A DNA stretch of 6,679 bases, from the NCBI GenBank assembly GCA_002395865.1, contig DGVE01000032.1, positions 1 through 6,679 on the forward strand, read 5' to 3'. This document shows positions 1 to 6,345 of the stretch, piece after piece (the first letter of the stretch is position 1; every line of letters starts with the position of its first letter). Source of the stretch: Lachnospiraceae bacterium UBA4292 (GTDB lineage Bacteria > Bacillota > Clostridia > Lachnospirales > Lachnospiraceae). Under the pieces are notes generated by a model. It saw only the letters and a list, made by a program, of their open reading frames with translations. It was not told the DNA's origin and made no database searches. The position numbers were made by a program, and so were the translations under genes.

Positions 1-1
1 G

Positions 2-364
2 GTCATGGAGATCATGCAGATCGCCAGAGAGCCTGCTTCTCTTGAAACACCCATCGGCGAGGAGGATGATTCGAATCTGGGCGATTTCGTCGCAGATAAG
101 GACGGCATCACCCCCGAGGGCAATGTGGAGACTGTCATGCTCAAGGAGCAGATTGACCTCATCCTTAAGGATCTTAAGGAGAGGGAGAGACAGGTCATCG
201 TGCTGAGGTTCGGTCTTGAGGACGGCCACCCGAGAACACTTGAGGAGGTCGGCCAGGTATTTAAGGTAACAAGGGAGCGTATCCGCCAGATAGAGGCGAA
301 GGCGCTCAGAAAGCTCAGGAACCCCGTCAGATCCAAGAGGATCAAGGATTTCCTGGACAGCTGA
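2..364 (+). CDS. rpoD: Primary sigma factor RpoD (sigma-70/sigma-A), C-terminal part, 5' truncated by the window edge
   Basis: This is the last ~120 codons of the housekeeping sigma subunit, which directs RNA polymerase to -10/-35 promoters. The frame is open from base 2, so the true start lies outside the window; the ATG at 5 is an internal Met. Counting from that Met, residues 1-30 hold the end of region 3 with the family's typical [12 protein letters not shown] and GDFVAD segments. Region 4 follows: [12 protein letters not shown] at about 60-71 and the -35-binding helix-turn-helix [21 protein letters not shown] at about 78-98. The [12 protein letters not shown] and FLDS ending is the normal C-terminus, so the gene is complete at its 3' end. 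In many firmicutes rpoD follows dnaG, which cannot be checked here. The identity is very secure, because this region separates RpoD from alternative sigma factors. Confidence 0.97.
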   Translation, partial: VMEIMQIAREPASLETPIGEEDDSNLGDFVADKDGITPEGNVETVMLKEQIDLILKDLKERERQVIVLRFGLEDGHPRTLEEVGQVFKVTRERIRQIEAKALRKLRNPVRSKRIKDFLDS

Positions 365-370
365 TATATG

Positions 371-394
371 CAGGGGCTGCGCAAGCGGCCCCTG
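371..394 (+). terminator. GC-rich hairpin after rpoD, possible weak terminator
   Basis: Bases 371-380 pair with 385-394 in a 10-bp stem (one G-T wobble at 378/387) closed by a GCAA tetraloop, a very stable GNRA fold. It lies 7 bases past the rpoD stop. The following bases are only moderately T-rich (about 399-405) and lack a clean T run, so termination would be partial at best. It could instead protect the rpoD mRNA 3' end or take part in the alternative pairing with 424-433. Confidence 0.45.
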
Positions 395-434
395 TGCGTT
401 ATATTACAGTATCTTGATCCCGACACAGGGGTCA
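371..434 (+). promoter_or_regulatory. Mutually exclusive hairpins in the rpoD-queH gap, possible queH leader control
   Basis: Three foldings compete. Hairpin A is 371-380 with 385-394. Hairpin B is 415-421 with 428-434, a 7-bp stem with a 6-base loop. The alternative joins 387-396 to 424-433 in a 10-bp stem built on CCCCTGTG and CACAGGGG, which destroys both A and B. The only Shine-Dalgarno-like string before queH (AGGGG, 427-431) lies inside B and inside the alternative stem. The pairings are read directly from the sequence; any role as an attenuator or translational switch is inference. No ligand-binding consensus was recognised. Confidence 0.35.
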
Positions 435-444
435 AAACAGAAAA

Positions 445-1086
445 ATGGAACAGAAGAGGAACTATCAGAAGGAGCTGGATAAGATAATAGCGGGGTTGGG
501 CGATGAAGTCCCCACGCTCCTGCTTCACGCGTGCTGCGCGCCCTGCTCCAGCTATGTGCTCGAGTATCTGACACAGTATTTTAAGATAAAGGTACTCTAT
601 TACAATCCGAATATCGACGATCCCGCCGAGTACGAAAAGCGTGTTCTGGAGCTTAAGAGGCTGATATCTGCGGTGGATTATAAGTATACCCCCGAGCTTA
701 TAGAGGGCCGGTATGATCCGAAGGAATTCTATGATGCGGTAAAAGGCTTAGAGGACGAGCCCGAGCGCGGAAGCAGGTGCAGAGTGTGCTATGCGCTTCG
801 CATGGAGGAGGCCGCCTCTGAGGCGAAGAGTATGGGTGCGGATTATTTCACCACGACTCTGTCCATAAGTCCCATGAAAAACGCGGACTGGATCAATGAG
901 ATCGGTGAGGCTTTATCCGCGAAGTATGGGGTGAAGCATCTGACGAGTGATTTTAAAAAGAGGGACGGATATAAGCGCTCCATAGAGCTGTCGGCAGAGT
1001 ATGATCTGTACAGACAGAACTACTGCGGCTGCAGGTTCTCGAAAAGAGCGGTGCAGTATGAGCATATTTTTTCATCGAAATGTTGA
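445..1086 (+). CDS. queH: Epoxyqueuosine reductase QueH (DUF208 family)
   Basis: QueH reduces epoxyqueuosine to queuosine at the wobble position (34) of tRNAs with GUN anticodons. It is the cobalamin-independent, iron-sulfur counterpart of QueG and acts in the cytosol. The 213-residue protein is of normal family length. Its family marks are HACCAPCSSYV near the N-terminus (Cys30, Cys31, Cys34), YYNPNI at 52-57, CRVCYALRMEEAA with Cys112 and Cys115, FTTTLSISPMKN at about 135-146, and the C-terminal YCGCRFSKR with Cys194 and Cys196. Cys residues of these motifs hold the cluster in studied members. The ATG at 445 is the only reasonable start, as the next in-frame Met is residue 120. Its ribosome site is weak: AGGGG at 427-431 is 13 bases away and inside a hairpin. 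No strong promoter is visible in the gap, so it may be read through from rpoD. No terminator follows it. Confidence 0.93.
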   Translation: MEQKRNYQKELDKIIAGLGDEVPTLLLHACCAPCSSYVLEYLTQYFKIKVLYYNPNIDDPAEYEKRVLELKRLISAVDYKYTPELIEGRYDPKEFYDAVKGLEDEPERGSRCRVCYALRMEEAASEAKSMGADYFTTTLSISPMKNADWINEIGEALSAKYGVKHLTSDFKKRDGYKRSIELSAEYDLYRQNYCGCRFSKRAVQYEHIFSSKC

Positions 1087-1111
1087 AAATAACAAAATAA
1101 TATGCTATCAT
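1083..1111 (+). promoter_or_regulatory. Sigma-A promoter with extended -10, upstream of mecA
   Basis: The -35 box TTGAAA (1083-1088) and the -10 box TATCAT (1106-1111) each match the consensus at 5 of 6 positions and are separated by exactly 17 bases. A TG at 1103-1104 gives an extended -10. The -35 box overlaps the queH stop codon (1084-1086). Transcription should start near A1118, leaving a leader of about 35 bases before mecA. It probably drives mecA through rlmB. Confidence 0.75.
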
Positions 1112-1152
1112 ACACCGAATAGGTTACGTTTTGCCAACCGAAAGAGAGTTAT

Positions 1153-1893
1153 ATGAAATTTAAAAAGATAAGCGATACAAGCTTTGAGTGGACGCTCACC
1201 AGAGAGGATATGGACGAGTTCGATATCTCCATCGAGGATTTTGTGAGCGAAAAGGAAAAAGCGATGGAGTTCATGCGCAAGCTGTTCGAGATGAGTATGA
1301 GCGAGATGAATATAGAGATAAACGACAGCGGGGTGATCTCTGCGCAGGTGATGCCGACGGAGGATGACGGCATGCGCCTCATCATGTCCACGGCCGATCC
1401 CACGAACAGCCTCGATTTCCTGAGATTTCTGAAGGATATGATTCTGGCCAAGATGGGCACCTCGGTCGAAAAGCTCGGTCTGCCGAACAAGGATCGTGAT
1501 AAACCACCCACGCCCGAGGAGGTCCGGCAGGAGATCGATAAGATCTTCGAAGACGAAGATAAGCCGAAGGAGGGCAGGAAGTCGTCTTCGATTGACATGA
1601 AGACACGCCTCTATTCATTTGAGAATCTGAAGGCCTTCGAGCAGTTTGCGCTTTCTCAGCCCGTTAAGGAGGGCTTTAAGAACAGCCTGATGTATGACGA
1701 AAAGGAGAACAGATACTATCTTGCGATAGATAAGGGTAATCTGGGAACCCTTGAGTATGCAAGACTTTGCGAATCCCTCATCGAATTCGGCTTTTTCGAG
1801 ACAGATGATGAGAGAAGGATAGCATTTTTAAGCGAGCACGCCAAGAGTGTATTTGCGAAGGATGCGATCAAGAGGATAAACGAGATCATTTAG
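1153..1893 (+). CDS. mecA: MecA-family adaptor protein for the ClpC protease
   Basis: MecA-type adaptors capture substrate proteins (ComK and others in Bacillus) and deliver them to the ClpCP protease, also helping the ClpC hexamer assemble. The name is unrelated to the methicillin-resistance mecA. The 246-residue product shows the two-domain plan. Residues 1 to ~82 resemble the substrate-binding N-terminal domain (MKFKKISDTSFEWTLTREDM and the VISAQVMPTEDDGMRLIMST strand region). A charged, probably flexible linker spans ~100-150. The C-terminal ClpC-binding domain spans ~151-246, with LYSFENLKAF, the ENRYYLAI strand at 185-192, and the closing ISEHA-like LSEHAKSVF at 227-235. It is longer than the ~218 residues of B. 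subtilis MecA, mainly in the linker. The ATG at 1153 follows AAAGAGAG (1141-1148). It is first behind its own promoter and 8 bases from the DegV gene. The family call rests on recalled motif similarity, not an alignment; its substrates are unknown. Confidence 0.82.
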   Translation: MKFKKISDTSFEWTLTREDMDEFDISIEDFVSEKEKAMEFMRKLFEMSMSEMNIEINDSGVISAQVMPTEDDGMRLIMSTADPTNSLDFLRFLKDMILAKMGTSVEKLGLPNKDRDKPPTPEEVRQEIDKIFEDEDKPKEGRKSSSIDMKTRLYSFENLKAFEQFALSQPVKEGFKNSLMYDEKENRYYLAIDKGNLGTLEYARLCESLIEFGFFETDDERRIAFLSEHAKSVFAKDAIKRINEII

Positions 1894-1896
1894 GAG
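1892..1896 (+). promoter_or_regulatory. Ribosome binding site of the DegV gene, overlapping the mecA stop
   Basis: AGGAG shares its first two bases with the TAG stop of mecA and lies 5 bases before the ATG at 1902. Ribosomes finishing mecA would therefore pass directly over this site, which suggests translational coupling. Confidence 0.7.
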
Positions 1897-1901
1897 AAGT
1901 C

Positions 1902-2783
1902 ATGAAAAAGATCGCCATAGTGACAGACAGCAACAGCGGGGTGACCCCGCAGGAGGCAAAGAGCCTGGGAGATGTGTATGTTATCCCCATGCCCTTTACC
2001 ATCAATGAACAGCCTTTTTTGGAGGATATAGATCTGGACCAGGAGGGTTTTTACCGCTTCCTGGAGCAGAATGCGGAGGTGAAGACCTCACAGCCCGAGG
2101 TGGGCTATGTGATGGACCTGTGGGAAAAGCTTCTGAAGGATTACGACGAGATAGTTGAGATTCCGATGTCAAGCGGCCTTTCGGGATCATTTGCCACTGC
2201 CAAGATGCTTTCAGATGATTTTGACGGCAGAGTTCAGGTGGTGAATAATCAGAGAATATCAGTAACTCAGAGACGTTCGGTGATGGATGCTCTGGCGCTG
2301 GCAAAAAAGGGCTATGACGCACACGCCATCAGGAAAATACTCGAGAGAGATAAGTTCGAGAGTTCGATCTATATTATGGTGGATACCCTGAAGTATCTGA
2401 AAAAGGGCGGAAGAGTTACCGCTGCGGCTGCCGCGATAGGTGCTGTGTTCAACATCAAGCCTGTGCTTCAGATAAACGGTGAAAAGCTCGATGCGTTCGC
2501 CAAGACCAGGGGCATCAGGCAGGCGAAGAAGATCATTATCGATGCGACCGTAAATGATATAAAAACGAGAGTTCCCGGCGGCATCGACGGAAAGCACTAT
2601 TATATCGATGTGGCTCATACGCAGAATCCCGAGGAGGCGAAGGCGCTTAAGCAGGAGCTCGAAGGTATCTTCCCGGGTCTTGAGTGTGTGATCAATCCGC
2701 TGTCGCTTTCGGTATCCTGCCATATAGGACCAGGTGCGATCGCAGCTGCTTGGGTTAGAAAGGTTCCCGAGCTGGAGGAGTAG
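1902..2783 (+). CDS. DegV family protein (FakB-type fatty acid-binding protein)
   Basis: DegV/FakB proteins bind one long-chain fatty acid; FakB members present it to the kinase FakA, which makes acyl-phosphate for phospholipid synthesis. The 293-residue length is normal. The N-terminal half has VTDSNSG at 7-13, the TSQP motif at 62-65 and SSGLSGS at 90-96. A CxxC is absent. The C-terminal part has DTLKYLKKGGRVT at 161-173, NIKPVLQ at 184-190 and HIGPGA at 274-279. Thr62, Ser94 and His274 sit where FakB structures place the contacts to the fatty-acid carboxylate. There is no signal peptide or membrane segment, so it is cytosolic. No fakA (DAK-domain) gene is in the window, and clostridia often carry several DegV paralogues, so which lipid it binds and whether it serves FakA is open. 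It sits between mecA and the epimerase gene with very short gaps, so it is co-transcribed with them. Confidence 0.92.
   Translation: MKKIAIVTDSNSGVTPQEAKSLGDVYVIPMPFTINEQPFLEDIDLDQEGFYRFLEQNAEVKTSQPEVGYVMDLWEKLLKDYDEIVEIPMSSGLSGSFATAKMLSDDFDGRVQVVNNQRISVTQRRSVMDALALAKKGYDAHAIRKILERDKFESSIYIMVDTLKYLKKGGRVTAAAAAIGAVFNIKPVLQINGEKLDAFAKTRGIRQAKKIIIDATVNDIKTRVPGGIDGKHYYIDVAHTQNPEEAKALKQELEGIFPGLECVINPLSLSVSCHIGPGAIAAAWVRKVPELEE
2774..2780 (+). promoter_or_regulatory. Ribosome binding site fixing the epimerase start at ATG 2786
   Basis: GGAGGAG lies within the last codons of the DegV gene. Its GGAGG core leaves 7 bases to the ATG at 2786 but only 4 to the in-frame GTG at 2783, so the ATG is the better start. 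Confidence 0.7.
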
Positions 2784-2785
2784 TG

Positions 2786-3646
2786 ATGATTATCGAAAAT
2801 GATGAGCTGCTTGCAGAGATCGAAAGTATTGGTGCTCAGACAGTAAGATTATTTGATAAAAAGAATAAAAGAGAGCTTCTGCATGACGCGAATCCCGCGT
2901 CCTGGAACAGGAGCTCACCCATCCTTTTTCCCTTCGTGGGCGCATGCAATGGCGGAGCCTATACGCACGAAGGGAAAAGCTATGCGATGGGACAGCACGG
3001 CTTCGCGAGGGATACAAAGTTCGAACTTGTGAGATTATCCGCGGGATACGCGTGCTGCGAGCTTTCTTCGAATGAGACTACTTTGGCCAAGTATCCATTT
3101 GAGTTTCGCCTCCTGGTAGAAGTCATTCTCGAGGGAAGAACCGTTATCAACAGGTGGACGGTCGTAAATACAGGCGATAAGGAGATGCTTTTCCAGATAG
3201 GGGCGCATCCCGCATTTCTGACCTGCGGTCACGGCTTCGACGATGTGGAGCTGGATCTTCACACCGATAAAGATCCGGTAAATTACCGCATAGAGGACCC
3301 GGGCAGCGGCTGCTGTTACGACGTGGCTCATGCTACGGGTACGGACGGCGGTGTATTTAAGCTGAGTGCGGATGTGTTCGACAAGGGCGTGTATATCTTC
3401 GAGGACTCGGATTTGACCAATGTCACCATGAAGGTATGCGGCCGGCCGGTGATCAGCGTTGATTTCCCGGGCTTTCCCTTCTTCGGAGTATGGAGCAAGA
3501 AGGGAGCGCCGTTTGTATGCCTCGAGCCCTGGTACGGAAGGACCGACAGCCTCGGCTTTAAGGGAGAACTGAAGGACAGAAAGGGAGAGATGAAGCTTCC
3601 CGCCGGGGAGACCTTCAGAGCATCGTATTCGATAATAGTGCATTAA
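2786..3646 (+). CDS. Aldose 1-epimerase family protein (galactose mutarotase-like, LacX type)
   Basis: The family interconverts alpha and beta anomers of aldoses, or binds related sugars, using a beta-sandwich fold. From ATG 2786 the protein has 286 residues, normal for the LacX-like branch. The marks are RSSPILFPFVG at 42-52, QHGFARD at 70-76 with a substrate-binding His71, and IGAHPAF at 138-144 with His141 as the likely general acid. CLEPWYGRTDS at 245-255 carries Glu247 as the likely general base. All key positions are present, so it should be active on some sugar, but members of this branch often have no proven substrate and no lac or gal genes lie nearby. It is soluble with no signal peptide. 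It starts two bases after the DegV stop on a strong ribosome site, so coupling with that gene is likely. An alternative GTG start at 2783 would add one residue. Confidence 0.9.
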   Translation: MIIENDELLAEIESIGAQTVRLFDKKNKRELLHDANPASWNRSSPILFPFVGACNGGAYTHEGKSYAMGQHGFARDTKFELVRLSAGYACCELSSNETTLAKYPFEFRLLVEVILEGRTVINRWTVVNTGDKEMLFQIGAHPAFLTCGHGFDDVELDLHTDKDPVNYRIEDPGSGCCYDVAHATGTDGGVFKLSADVFDKGVYIFEDSDLTNVTMKVCGRPVISVDFPGFPFFGVWSKKGAPFVCLEPWYGRTDSLGFKGELKDRKGEMKLPAGETFRASYSIIVH

Positions 3647-3668
3647 GAAAACAGACACAGGTATAAAC

Positions 3669-5072
3669 ATGAAGATATTTAACACACTCACCAGAAGAAA
3701 AGAAGAGTTCGTCCCCTTAAAGGAGGGCGAGGTATCGATATATGTATGCGGCCCCACCGTGTACAATCTTATCCATATCGGCAATGCGCGTCCGATGATC
3801 GTATTTGACACCCTGCGCAGATTTATGGAGTATAAGGGCTATAAAGTCAATTATGTGAGCAATTTCACGGATGTGGACGACAAGATCATAAAGCGCGCGG
3901 CAGAGGAGGGCATATCCGCAGCCGAGGTCGCGGAGAAATATATCGCGGAGTGCAAGAAGGATATGGAGGGCATGAACGTTCGCCCCGCCACAGTACATCC
4001 GAGGGCAACACAGGAGATCGACGGCATGATCGCCATGATATCCGCACTCATCGAGAAGGGCCATGCTTATGTGAAGAACGGTACTGTCTATTACCGCACC
4101 AGAAGCTTTAAGGACTACGGCAAGCTTTCTCACAAGAATCTCGACGACCTTATGGGCGGTCTTAGAGAGCTGAAGGTGGACGGAGCCGACGAGAAGGAGG
4201 ACAGCCTCGATTTCGTTCTATGGAAGCCCAAGAAGGATGGCGAGCCGTTCTGGGCATCTCCTTGGAGCGATGGTAGACCGGGCTGGCATATAGAGTGCTC
4301 CGTTATGAGCAGGAAGTACCTCGGCGAGAGCATCGACATACACGCGGGCGGAGAGGATCTCATATTCCCTCACCATGAGAACGAGATAGCACAGTCCGAG
4401 GCTGCCAGCGGCAAAGAGTTCGCCAGATACTGGATGCACAACGCGTTCCTGAACATAGACAACAAGAAGATGAGCAAGTCCCTGGGCAATTTCCTGCTCG
4501 TCAGAGACATCGCTTCGAAGTACGATCTTCAGGTGCTTCGCTTCTTTATGTTAAGCAGCCATTACAGAAGCCCGATGAATTACAGCATCGACCTCATGGA
4601 GGCGGCGAAGAACGGTCTCGAGAGGATCGTTACTGCTGTCACGAGGCTAAAAAGACTCGAAGGTGTTGCTGAGGCAAAGGATGCCGCTTCCGAGAAGGAG
4701 ATTCTCACCAGACTTGAGGAGCTGCACACAAAGTACGATGAGGCTCTGGAGGACGATCTGAATACCGCAGACGCCATTTCGTCCATATTCGAGATGGTGA
4801 AGCTGGCCAACACATCGGTGGATGAGAACAGCAGCGCATCTCTCATATCTCAGGTGAAGGGCATGATCGTCACCTGCTCAGACGTGCTGGGGATTAAAGC
4901 CGAAAAGAAGGAGGAACTCCTGGACGCCGATATCGAGGCACTCATCCGGGAGAGGAACGACGCGAGAAAGGCGAAGAATTTCGCGAGAGCGGACGAGATC
5001 AGAAACCAGCTGTTAGAGCAGGGCATCATACTCGAGGATACGAGGGCCGGAGTCACATGGAAGAGAAAGTGA
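3669..5072 (+). CDS. cysS: Cysteinyl-tRNA synthetase
   Basis: This class I enzyme charges tRNA-Cys with cysteine using ATP, in the cytosol. The 467-residue protein is full length. The catalytic Rossmann domain opens with [18 protein letters not shown], giving the HIGH-type motif HIGN at 36-39. The second ATP motif, KMSKS, is at 267-271. The active-site zinc that recognises cysteine thiol would be held by Cys27, Cys210 (in GWHIECS), His235 and Glu239 (in [14 protein letters not shown]), matching E. coli Cys28, Cys209, His234 and Glu238. The helical DALR-type and anticodon-binding region fills the rest, ending in a lysine-rich tail typical of the family. The ribosome site is weak (CAGGT at 3658-3662). 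It follows the epimerase gene by 22 bases, which leaves no room for a T-box leader, so it seems not to have its own amino-acid-responsive control. Its last codons overlap mrnC. Confidence 0.98.
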   Translation: MKIFNTLTRRKEEFVPLKEGEVSIYVCGPTVYNLIHIGNARPMIVFDTLRRFMEYKGYKVNYVSNFTDVDDKIIKRAAEEGISAAEVAEKYIAECKKDMEGMNVRPATVHPRATQEIDGMIAMISALIEKGHAYVKNGTVYYRTRSFKDYGKLSHKNLDDLMGGLRELKVDGADEKEDSLDFVLWKPKKDGEPFWASPWSDGRPGWHIECSVMSRKYLGESIDIHAGGEDLIFPHHENEIAQSEAASGKEFARYWMHNAFLNIDNKKMSKSLGNFLLVRDIASKYDLQVLRFFMLSSHYRSPMNYSIDLMEAAKNGLERIVTAVTRLKRLEGVAEAKDAASEKEILTRLEELHTKYDEALEDDLNTADAISSIFEMVKLANTSVDENSSASLISQVKGMIVTCSDVLGIKAEKKEELLDADIEALIRERNDARKAKNFARADEIRNQLLEQGIILEDTRAGVTWKRK

Positions 5073-5503
5073 CGTCTGTATTCGGAGCGGATGCTATGCC
5101 CGACATGAACACCTTTTCACCCCTTCCGGTGGCCTACATGGGGGATGCGGTGTATGAGATGTTCGTGCGCACCCGAGTTGTGAGTATGGGTAACATGCCT
5201 GTCAAAAAACTCAACAAGCTGGGCAATGAGCTTTCCATGGCCAGGACACAGGCGAGGATGGTGGCTCTTCTGAAGGACGACGGTTTTCTTTCGGATGACG
5301 AGCTGCATCTTATACAGCGCGGAAAGAATTCGAAGGTCGGAACCGTTCCGAAGTCCGCGACGGCGGCAGAGTACCACTATGCCACCGCGTTTGAATATCT
5401 TCTTGGCTATTTGTATATGACAGATCACACAGAGCGCGCGTCACAGATCGTGAGAAGGGGCTGGGAGCTGCTGGGTGCCGGGAGCGACTCAACCGAGAAC
5501 TGA
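5057..5503 (+). CDS. mrnC: Mini-ribonuclease III (MrnC)
   Basis: Mini-III is an RNase III catalytic domain without the double-stranded RNA-binding domain. As a homodimer it trims the ends of 23S rRNA precursors in firmicutes. The 148 residues are close to the 143 of the Bacillus enzyme. The signature is PVAYMGDAVYE with catalytic Asp30, RGKNSKVGTVPKSA at 88-101, and YATAFEYLLGYLY at 108-120 with Glu113 as the second metal-binding acid. The chosen ATG at 5057 overlaps the cysS end by 16 bases and has GGAG at 5049-5052. An inner ATG at 5096 also has a fair site (GGAG at 5084-5087) and would give 135 residues. The longer form is preferred because the segment before SPLPVAYMGD resembles the usual N-terminal extension. 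Its place between cysS and rlmB is the conserved firmicute order and fits shared work on the 50S subunit. Confidence 0.95.
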   Translation: MEEKVTSVFGADAMPDMNTFSPLPVAYMGDAVYEMFVRTRVVSMGNMPVKKLNKLGNELSMARTQARMVALLKDDGFLSDDELHLIQRGKNSKVGTVPKSATAAEYHYATAFEYLLGYLYMTDHTERASQIVRRGWELLGAGSDSTEN

Positions 5504-5507
5504 GGAA
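5503..5507 (+). promoter_or_regulatory. Ribosome binding site fixing the rlmB start
   Basis: AGGAA begins on the last base of the mrnC stop codon and lies 6 bases before the ATG at 5514. It favours this start over the in-frame GTG at 5475 inside mrnC. Confidence 0.65.
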
Positions 5508-5513
5508 TGTATT

Positions 5514-6263
5514 ATGAATAACACTCAGATAATTATAGAGGGGCGAAACGCCGTTAACGAGGCCTTAAGAAGCGGCAGAGGTATAGATAAGATACTGATC
5601 GCGAAGGCTGCGGACGGACGCACGGACCCCGTCATCAAAAAGCTTACCGACCTGGCGAAGCAGAAAAATGTCTATGTCAGATACGAAAGCCGTGAGACGC
5701 TCGATCAGTACTCGCAGACCGGTACACATCAGGGCGTTATCGCATTCATAGAGGAGTACGAGTACGCGGATGTGAGCGATATTTTAGCGGCTGCGAGGGC
5801 GAAGAATGAGCCGCCATTTATCATACTTCTCGACGGCATAGAGGATCCGCATAATCTCGGCGCCATTATAAGGACGGCGAATCTCGCGGGCGCTCACGGA
5901 GTCATCATACCGAAGAAGCGCGCAGTCGGGCTTAACGCCACAGTGGCGCGTACAAGCGCGGGCGCGATCAATTACACCCCCGTTGCGGCAGTTTCAAACA
6001 TTGCACAGACTATAGAGAAGCTCAAGAGCGATGGCATGTGGTTCGTCTGCGCGGACATGGGGGGGACAGCCATGTATGATCTTGATCTTAAGGGACCGAT
6101 AGGACTGGTCATCGGCAACGAGGGCAGCGGTGTCAGCAGACTGGTGCGCGAAAAGTGCGATTTCATTGCCTCCATACCCATGAAGGGAGATATCGATTCA
6201 TTGAATGCCTCCGTGGCCTGCGGAGTGCTCGCTTTTGAGATAGTAAGGCAGAGAAGAGGCTGA
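5514..6263 (+). CDS. rlmB: 23S rRNA (guanosine-2'-O-)-methyltransferase RlmB, TrmH/SpoU family
   Basis: RlmB transfers a methyl group from S-adenosylmethionine to the ribose of a 23S rRNA guanosine (G2251 in E. coli) in the peptidyl-transferase P loop. From ATG 5514 it has 249 residues, normal for the family. Residues ~5-80 form the SpoU substrate-binding domain (IIIEGRNAVNEAL, then THQGVIAFIEE). The SPOUT knot domain carries its three motifs: DPHNLGAIIRTA at 111-122 with the catalytic Asn114 and Arg120, IGLVIGNEGSGVSRL at 196-210, and IPMKGDIDSLNASVACGV at 221-238. All catalytic positions are intact. Some firmicute homologues are annotated simply as TrmH group 3, so the exact target base is inferred. 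It follows mrnC by 10 bases and is the last gene before a strong terminator. The rae1/yacP gene that comes next in B. subtilis is not here. Confidence 0.95.
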   Translation: MNNTQIIIEGRNAVNEALRSGRGIDKILIAKAADGRTDPVIKKLTDLAKQKNVYVRYESRETLDQYSQTGTHQGVIAFIEEYEYADVSDILAAARAKNEPPFIILLDGIEDPHNLGAIIRTANLAGAHGVIIPKKRAVGLNATVARTSAGAINYTPVAAVSNIAQTIEKLKSDGMWFVCADMGGTAMYDLDLKGPIGLVIGNEGSGVSRLVREKCDFIASIPMKGDIDSLNASVACGVLAFEIVRQRRG

Positions 6264-6278
6264 ATAGAAATAATTTTT

Positions 6279-6304
6279 CCGGAAGTTTTTGCTTCCGGTT
6301 TTTT
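6279..6304 (+). terminator. Intrinsic terminator after rlmB
   Basis: CCGGAAG (6279-6285) pairs perfectly with CTTCCGG (6292-6298) around a 6-base loop, followed at once by six T residues (6299-6304). It lies 15 bases after the rlmB stop. It works only on the + strand, since the opposite side would be followed by A residues. It closes the mecA-rlmB operon. Confidence 0.93.
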
Positions 6305-6324
6305 GTTGGACATTTGTTGGACAT
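6303..6324 (+). repeat. Perfect tandem repeat, 2 x 11 bases
   Basis: TTGTTGGACAT occurs twice back to back (6303-6313 and 6314-6324) with no mismatch. It begins in the T run of the terminator and ends at the likely -10 region of the next gene. The 11-base period is close to one helical turn, so the copies would face the same side of the DNA. It could be a protein-binding site, a duplicated -35 region, or a chance slippage product. Confidence 0.8.
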
Positions 6325-6345
6325 GATATCATATAACCCTATAAA
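6303..6345 (+). promoter_or_regulatory. Likely promoter of the 3' unknown gene, with a 10-base palindrome
   Basis: TGATATCAT (6324-6332) is an extended -10 with the same TATCAT hexamer as the mecA promoter. Its -35 match is poor (TTGTTG at 6303-6308, spacing 18). A second option is TTGGAC (6317-6322), 17 bases, then TATAAA (6340-6345). The -10 is embedded in the perfect palindrome ATGATATCAT (6323-6332), which could be an operator. Some promoter is expected because a strong terminator precedes and a well-placed ribosome site follows. Confidence 0.5.

Noticed and set aside
415..460. preQ1-I type riboswitch before queH
   Set aside because: A short hairpin followed by an A-rich tail is suggestive, and preQ1 switches do occur near queuosine genes. 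However, the loop (GACACA) lacks the C-rich core of the class, and the pseudoknot pairing with the tail cannot be built. QueH also acts after preQ1 insertion into tRNA.
1122..1139. GGTT/AACC inverted repeat in the mecA leader
   Set aside because: A four-base stem with a 10-base loop is below what can be told from chance.
2783..2785. GTG start for the epimerase gene overlapping the DegV stop
   Set aside because: It is only 4 bases from the GGAGG core and adds a single residue; the adjacent ATG at 2786 is better spaced.
3647..3668. Possible T-box leader or promoter before cysS
   Set aside because: The gap is 22 bases, too short for a T-box. A GATAAT string at 3631-3636 has no -35 partner at a usable distance.
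3035..3811. A 258-codon open frame on the minus strand across the epimerase gene and the start of cysS
   Set aside because: It lies antisense to two securely identified genes, has no family motifs, and its residues are explained by codon bias of the + strand. Other long minus-strand frames in the window are dismissed for the same reason.
5475..5513. GTG start for rlmB inside mrnC, adding 13 residues
   Set aside because: The extra residues look unlike RlmB N-termini, and ATG 5514 has AGGAA at good spacing and begins with the usual IIIEGRNAV segment.
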